Source: Sulfuriferula multivorans (lineage in GTDB: Bacteria; Pseudomonadota; Gammaproteobacteria; Burkholderiales; Thiobacillaceae). From it: DNA of 9,769 nt. The DNA is taken from the NCBI GenBank assembly GCA_010365175.1, contig JAAFGW010000096.1, positions 1 to 9,769 of the forward strand, written 5' to 3'. The translations under genes and the position numbers were made by a program. The notes beneath the pieces were generated by a model, which saw only the letters and a program-made list of their open reading frames with translations, was not told the DNA's origin and searched no databases. This document shows, piece after piece, positions 6,590-9,769 of the stretch (the stretch's first letter is position 1; each line of letters opens with the position of its first letter).

Positions 6590-8020
6590 ATGACTCTACA
6601 TAAAAATTATATAGGTGGCGAATGGGTTGCTGGTGTTGACGCCAGTGTCAATATCAACCCCTCTGACACTAACGATGTTATCGGCGAGTTTTCAAATGCT
6701 TCCCGAGAGCAGGTAGCCGATGCGATTGGTGAGGCTCGCAAGGCGCTCGTCAAGTGGTCGGGCTACACGACGCAAATGCGCTCCGATATCCTCAGCAATA
6801 TCTCGATCGAGCTGTTCAATCGCAAGGAAGAATTGGGAGAGCTGCTGGCCAGGGAAGAGGGCAAGACCCGTGCGGAAGCCATTGGGGAAGTTGCGCGAGC
6901 TGCCAATATATTCCGTTTCTTCGCCGGGGAAACGGTGCGAATCGGTGGCGAGAAACTGGCTTCGGTTCGATCCGGGATTGACGTGGAGGTCTCGCGTGAT
7001 CCGGTCGGGGTAGTGGGCATCATCACACCGTGGAACTTTCCGATCGCGATTCCTGCCTGGAAGATTGCGCCGGCGCTCGCGTTCGGCAATACCGTTGTAT
7101 TCAAGCCGGCTGAATTGACGCCCGCGTCCGCATGGGCGTTGACAGAGATCATCGCGAAGGCCGGTGTTCCTGAGGGAGTTTTTAATCTTGTGATGGGTAG
7201 TGGCCCGATCGTCGGGCAGGCCATTCTTGATGGTGTCGATGCAATTACATTCACTGGTTCAGTCAAGACCGGTCGCAGTATTGTGCAGCGCGCCACCGAA
7301 CGCATGATCCGGGTGCAGGCGGAAATGGGGGGGAAGAATCCGCTGGTGGTATTGGATGATGCCGACTTTGATACTGCGGTTTTTTGCGCAGTGGATGGTG
7401 CGTTCTTTCAGGCGGGGCAGCGTTGCACCGCTTCGAGCCGTCTGGTCGTAACTGACGGAATTCATGACCGTTTCGTGGAGGCTGTGGCGCAGCGTCTTGA
7501 TAAACTTGTGATTGATCATGCATTGAAAGCCGGAACGCAGATCGGGCCGGTGGTCGATCAGAGGCAGCTGGATCAGGACATGCGTTATGTGGATATTGGC
7601 ATTCGCGAAGGCGCCAAATGCCGGGTGGCTGGCACCACGCTCAAACGCGAAACTCCAGGCTTTTATCTTTCTCCCACACTTTTCGTTGACACCACGAACG
7701 AGATGCAGATCAACCGCGAGGAAATATTCGGCCCGGTCGCTTCCGTGATTCGAGTCAAGGACTATGACGAGGCGTTGTCGATTGCGAATGACACGGAATT
7801 TGGCCTGTCCGCAGGCATCTGCACTACTTCGCAAAAGCATGCGCGTCATTTTCAGGCCAACATCCAGTCCGGGTTGAGCATGCTCAATTTGCCTACAGCT
7901 GGGCTGGACTACCACGTTCCGTTTGGCGGCCGAAAAGGTTCGAGTTATGGTGCACGTGAACAAGGGCGATACGCGGTCGACTTTTACACCATTGTAAAGA
8001 CGTCGTATTTGGCCGTCTGA
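6590..8020 (+). CDS. NAD(P)-dependent aldehyde dehydrogenase (semialdehyde dehydrogenase type)
   Basis: This is a cytoplasmic enzyme of the aldehyde dehydrogenase superfamily that oxidises an aldehyde to an acid with NAD(P)+. The 476-residue protein has all key residues: Asn149 in TPWNFP, Lys172 in FKPAE, FTGS (221-224) in the cofactor fold, general base Glu245 in EMGGK, nucleophile Cys279 in GQRCTASSR, and Glu378 in EIFGP. The length is typical of soluble semialdehyde dehydrogenases. By overall style I place it near 2-oxoglutarate semialdehyde (2,5-dioxovalerate) and succinate semialdehyde dehydrogenases, but the substrate is an inference. The ATG at 6590 has GGAAAGG 7 nt upstream. It is followed after 57 nt by a hydroxyacid dehydrogenase with no terminator between, so the two probably act in sequence on one pathway. 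Confidence 0.92.
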   Translation: MTLHKNYIGGEWVAGVDASVNINPSDTNDVIGEFSNASREQVADAIGEARKALVKWSGYTTQMRSDILSNISIELFNRKEELGELLAREEGKTRAEAIGEVARAANIFRFFAGETVRIGGEKLASVRSGIDVEVSRDPVGVVGIITPWNFPIAIPAWKIAPALAFGNTVVFKPAELTPASAWALTEIIAKAGVPEGVFNLVMGSGPIVGQAILDGVDAITFTGSVKTGRSIVQRATERMIRVQAEMGGKNPLVVLDDADFDTAVFCAVDGAFFQAGQRCTASSRLVVTDGIHDRFVEAVAQRLDKLVIDHALKAGTQIGPVVDQRQLDQDMRYVDIGIREGAKCRVAGTTLKRETPGFYLSPTLFVDTTNEMQINREEIFGPVASVIRVKDYDEALSIANDTEFGLSAGICTTSQKHARHFQANIQSGLSMLNLPTAGLDYHVPFGGRKGSSYGAREQGRYAVDFYTIVKTSYLAV

Positions 8021-8063
8021 TTGGCCGCGGCACATAGATTTAGAAGATGAAGATAATTAACCA

Positions 8064-8069
8064 AAGGAG
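8064..8069 (+). promoter_or_regulatory. Ribosome-binding site that fixes a GTG start
   Basis: AAGGAG lies 8 nt before GTG at 8078. The spacing supports the GTG as the real start of the hydroxyacid dehydrogenase. There is no in-frame ATG before the GxGxxG motif. Confidence 0.75.
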
Positions 8070-8077
8070 CGCGTAAA

Positions 8078-8998
8078 GTGGCTGAAGATAATAAACAGGC
8101 GATCACGGTGGGTTTCATCGGTTTGGGTCGGATGGGGCGCGGCATGGCATCTAATCTGTGCCGAAAGGGATTCAGCCTCGTTGTCTACGATATCAATTCG
8201 AAGGCAGTTCAGGAATTGGTTAAGTTGGGCGCCCAAGGTGGTAAGAGCATTGCCGAAGCATCTAAAGATGTCGATGTGATCATCACAATGCTTCCCAATT
8301 CGGCCATCGTTCAAGAAGCCGTCACCGGACCCGATGGCATCTTGGCTCACGCGCGTGCCGGAGCTATCGTTATGGATATGAGCACAGTTGATCCTCAGGT
8401 TACCGATCATTTGGCAGATGCGGCGAAAAAGAAAGGTTTGTCCTTTGTTGACGCGCCAGTTGGCCGTCTGGCAAGTCATGCGGATCGCGGCGAGTCCCTT
8501 TTTATGGTGGGAGCCGCTGCACTCGATTTCGAGCGTGTCAAACCGTTGCTGGAAGCCATGGGTTCCACGATCCATCATTGCGGCGTGATCGGCACTGGCA
8601 CGCGTACCAAACTCGTCAACAACTATCTGGCGGTCGTCTCCTGTCAGCTCAATGCCGAGGCACTGACATTGTCGCAACGCTTCGGCCTTTCTTTAGAGAA
8701 AACCCTGGACGTGATTTACGGTACCACTGCGACCAATGGTCAACTCAAGATCGCATGGCCAGAGAAAGTTCTGAAAGGCGACATCACGCCCGGATTCACG
8801 ATTGACCTCGCGCATAAAGACCTCACCCTCATCATGGAAGCCGCAAATAGCGTGAAAGCGCCTATGCCCATCGGCGCAGCGGCTCGCGAAGCCTACAGTA
8901 CCGCTCGTGCAAGGGGTTTTGGACAGAATGATTTTTCTGCGATGCTGGACGCATGGTGTGATGTTTCTGGGACTGAGAAGGCGCGTCTGAAAAGTTAG
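8078..8998 (+). CDS. 3-hydroxyisobutyrate dehydrogenase family enzyme, sulfolactaldehyde-reductase (YihU)-like
   Basis: This 306-residue cytoplasmic NAD(P)-dependent beta-hydroxyacid dehydrogenase interconverts a hydroxyacid and a semialdehyde. The N-terminal Rossmann motif is GFIGLGRMG (12-20), and Asp38 in VYDIN favours NAD(H). DMST (100-103), catalytic Lys178 in TKLVNNY and DLAHKDL (243-249) are intact. Where most family members have a PVSGG motif, this one has APVGR (126-130). E. coli YihU has VPVGR there, and its Arg123 contacts the sulfonate; Arg130 and Lys178 line up with YihU Arg123 and Lys171 at a constant offset of 7. The C-terminal part (WPEKVLKGD, PMPIGAAAREAYS) also resembles YihU. 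Likely annotations elsewhere are tartronate semialdehyde reductase or 3-hydroxyisobutyrate dehydrogenase; the substrate is unproven. It starts at GTG and forms an operon with the preceding aldehyde dehydrogenase. Confidence 0.88.
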   Translation: MAEDNKQAITVGFIGLGRMGRGMASNLCRKGFSLVVYDINSKAVQELVKLGAQGGKSIAEASKDVDVIITMLPNSAIVQEAVTGPDGILAHARAGAIVMDMSTVDPQVTDHLADAAKKKGLSFVDAPVGRLASHADRGESLFMVGAAALDFERVKPLLEAMGSTIHHCGVIGTGTRTKLVNNYLAVVSCQLNAEALTLSQRFGLSLEKTLDVIYGTTATNGQLKIAWPEKVLKGDITPGFTIDLAHKDLTLIMEAANSVKAPMPIGAAAREAYSTARARGFGQNDFSAMLDAWCDVSGTEKARLKS

Positions 8999-9092
8999 CG
9001 TAATTCAATCCAAGCAAATCCTGATTCCCGGAGGGTGCCCCGATTTATCAGTAAACGAGGTTTCAGTTAGGGTGTCAGGGCTTGGGTATTGA

Positions 9093-9353
9093 ATCGTACG
9101 GGGGCGAATTGCTTCGCTGTCGGCGGTGTTCGTCTCGATCGCCCCCTAAGCGGGCTGCGTCCCGCAGACGTTGCTCGAAGGACCCAAACGCGTGGAGGTC
9201 GGCGGCAGATGACGCCAGGGCGTGACGCCTGCCGAGGCCAAACGTGTCAACAGCTAGGGGCGTTTGGTCAAGAAATTACGCCGGATCAACGAGAGTTTGA
9301 AGCTGACCAGCCGTTTTCGCCCAGACGGATCTCGACCGCGGGTTCAAGCCTGA
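9093..9353 (+). pseudogene. IS3-family orfA remnant (helix-turn-helix and leucine zipper part)
   Basis: One frame reads SIAP*AGCVPQTLLEGPKRVE then RQGVTPAEAKRV and KKLRRINESLKLTS, which matches the usual orfA order: GC(x)PQTL recognition helix, TTAEAxRV linker and ELRRANEILKxAS leucine zipper. Spacing between blocks equals that of intact proteins, so decay here is by point changes. Stops are TAA (9147), TGA (9210) and TAG (9255); the natural end is TGA at 9351. The N-terminal part before about 9135 is in another frame or lost. Confidence 0.8.
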
Positions 9354-9769
9354 GAGTCTTCATCGACAAACATCGTCGAACCCGCGCGGTGGACCCGATC
9401 AACAAAGTCCTGCAGATCCCCCCGCTAGCTACCGGCGCCATGCGGCCCAGAAGCACAATCCCGATTTGGGCTGTGCGCGCCTGCAACACGATGACGCGCC
9501 GCAAACCGTGATCAAACGCGTCTGGCGTGGCCACAAACAGGGCTACGGTGTCAATAAGGTCTGGAAGCAGCTCCAGCGTGAGCACATTACGGTGGCGCAC
9601 TGCCCGGTCCATCGCCTCATGCGCCACCTGGGGCCTGCGTGGGGCCCCAGACCCGGTCAAATCTGCGCACAACGAACGGCGACGCCACTGAGGCCTGTCC
9701 GCTGGACCGGGTTGGTCGGCAGTTCAAGGCTGATCGGCCCAACCAGCGGTGGGTTTCTGACTTCTCCTG
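9344..9769 (+). pseudogene. IS3-family orfB (DDE transposase) remnant, 5' part
   Basis: The start FIDKHRRTRAVDPINKVLQI (from 9359) corresponds to the orfB N-terminus. A frameshift near 9427 leads to YRRHAAQKHNPDL, then VIKRVWRGHKQGYGVNKVW and REHITVAHCPVHRLMRHLG, the HTH_21-type region. A second frameshift near 9690 leads to RQFKADRPNQRWVSDFS (from 9717), which holds the first Asp of the DDE catalytic triad. The window ends there. The substitutions and frameshifts show an inactive copy. Confidence 0.82.

Larger units (their letters stand above)
9065..9769 (+). mobile_element. Decayed IS3-family insertion sequence (cut by window end)
   Basis: Remains of both transposase genes of an IS3-family element are readable on the plus strand, in the correct order and with orfB in the -1 frame relative to orfA, as in live members. 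The reading frames carry three in-frame stops and at least two frameshifts, so no functional transposase can be made from this copy. The left boundary is not certain; the GGTGCCCCGATTTATCAG stretch near 9035-9051 could be a worn left end. The right part, with most of the catalytic core, lies beyond the window. The region appears more GC-rich than the genes before it, consistent with outside origin. Confidence 0.82.

Noticed and set aside
7259..8035. 258-codon open frame antisense to the aldehyde dehydrogenase
   Set aside because: It lies wholly opposite a gene with all catalytic motifs intact, has no recognisable domain, and long antisense frames are common opposite such genes.
8057..8677. 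206-codon open frame antisense to the hydroxyacid dehydrogenase
   Set aside because: The sense strand encodes a complete family member with clear motifs; the antisense product is His/Cys-rich and matches nothing.
1..9769. CRISPR array, tRNA or rRNA genes
   Set aside because: No regularly spaced direct repeats, tRNA cloverleaf with conserved T-loop, or rRNA sequence was seen.

Overview
The window looks like part of a betaproteobacterial chromosome, most likely order Burkholderiales. This is inferred from the style of the branched-chain-amino-acid-type (HAAT/Liv) transporter proteins and of the two dehydrogenases, and from moderate GC content. No rRNA, tRNA or species-specific marker is present, so the assignment is an inference.

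Layout. Positions 1-635 hold no gene I can support. Positions 636-5374 carry a complete five-gene HAAT ABC importer on the minus strand. It is transcribed from right to left in the order periplasmic binding protein, LivG-type ATPase, LivF-type ATPase, LivH-type permease, LivM-type permease. The last four genes are tightly packed (1-nt overlap, then 8- and 13-nt gaps). The binding-protein gene is set apart by 135 nt containing a perfect 13-bp stem-loop. Positions 5375-6589 are a long (about 1.2 kb) divergent region without a convincing gene but rich in dyads. Positions 6590-8998 carry a two-gene plus-strand operon: an NAD(P)-dependent aldehyde dehydrogenase, then a 3-hydroxyisobutyrate-dehydrogenase-family enzyme that resembles sulfolactaldehyde reductase YihU. 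From about 9065 to the window end there is a heavily decayed IS3-family element, cut off by the window edge at the position of the first catalytic Asp of its transposase.

How the genes may work together. Divergent arrangement of a high-affinity importer and a hydroxyacid dehydrogenase plus aldehyde dehydrogenase suggests a small uptake-and-oxidation module: a hydroxylated acid is imported, oxidised to a semialdehyde, and then to an acid. The substrate is not determined by sequence. The dehydrogenase has an Arg at the site where YihU binds the sulfonate group, so a C3 sulfonate (dihydroxypropanesulfonate / sulfolactaldehyde) is a testable idea. A carboxylate semialdehyde such as succinate or 2-oxoglutarate semialdehyde is an equally serious alternative. 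No regulator gene is present in the window.

No defence system, CRISPR array, prophage or clearly novel multi-gene system was found. The most interesting items are the YihU-like enzyme with its aldehyde dehydrogenase partner, the Lys-to-Arg change in the LivF Walker A motif, the intercistronic hairpin, and a possible folded-RNA or small-element structure in the divergent region.
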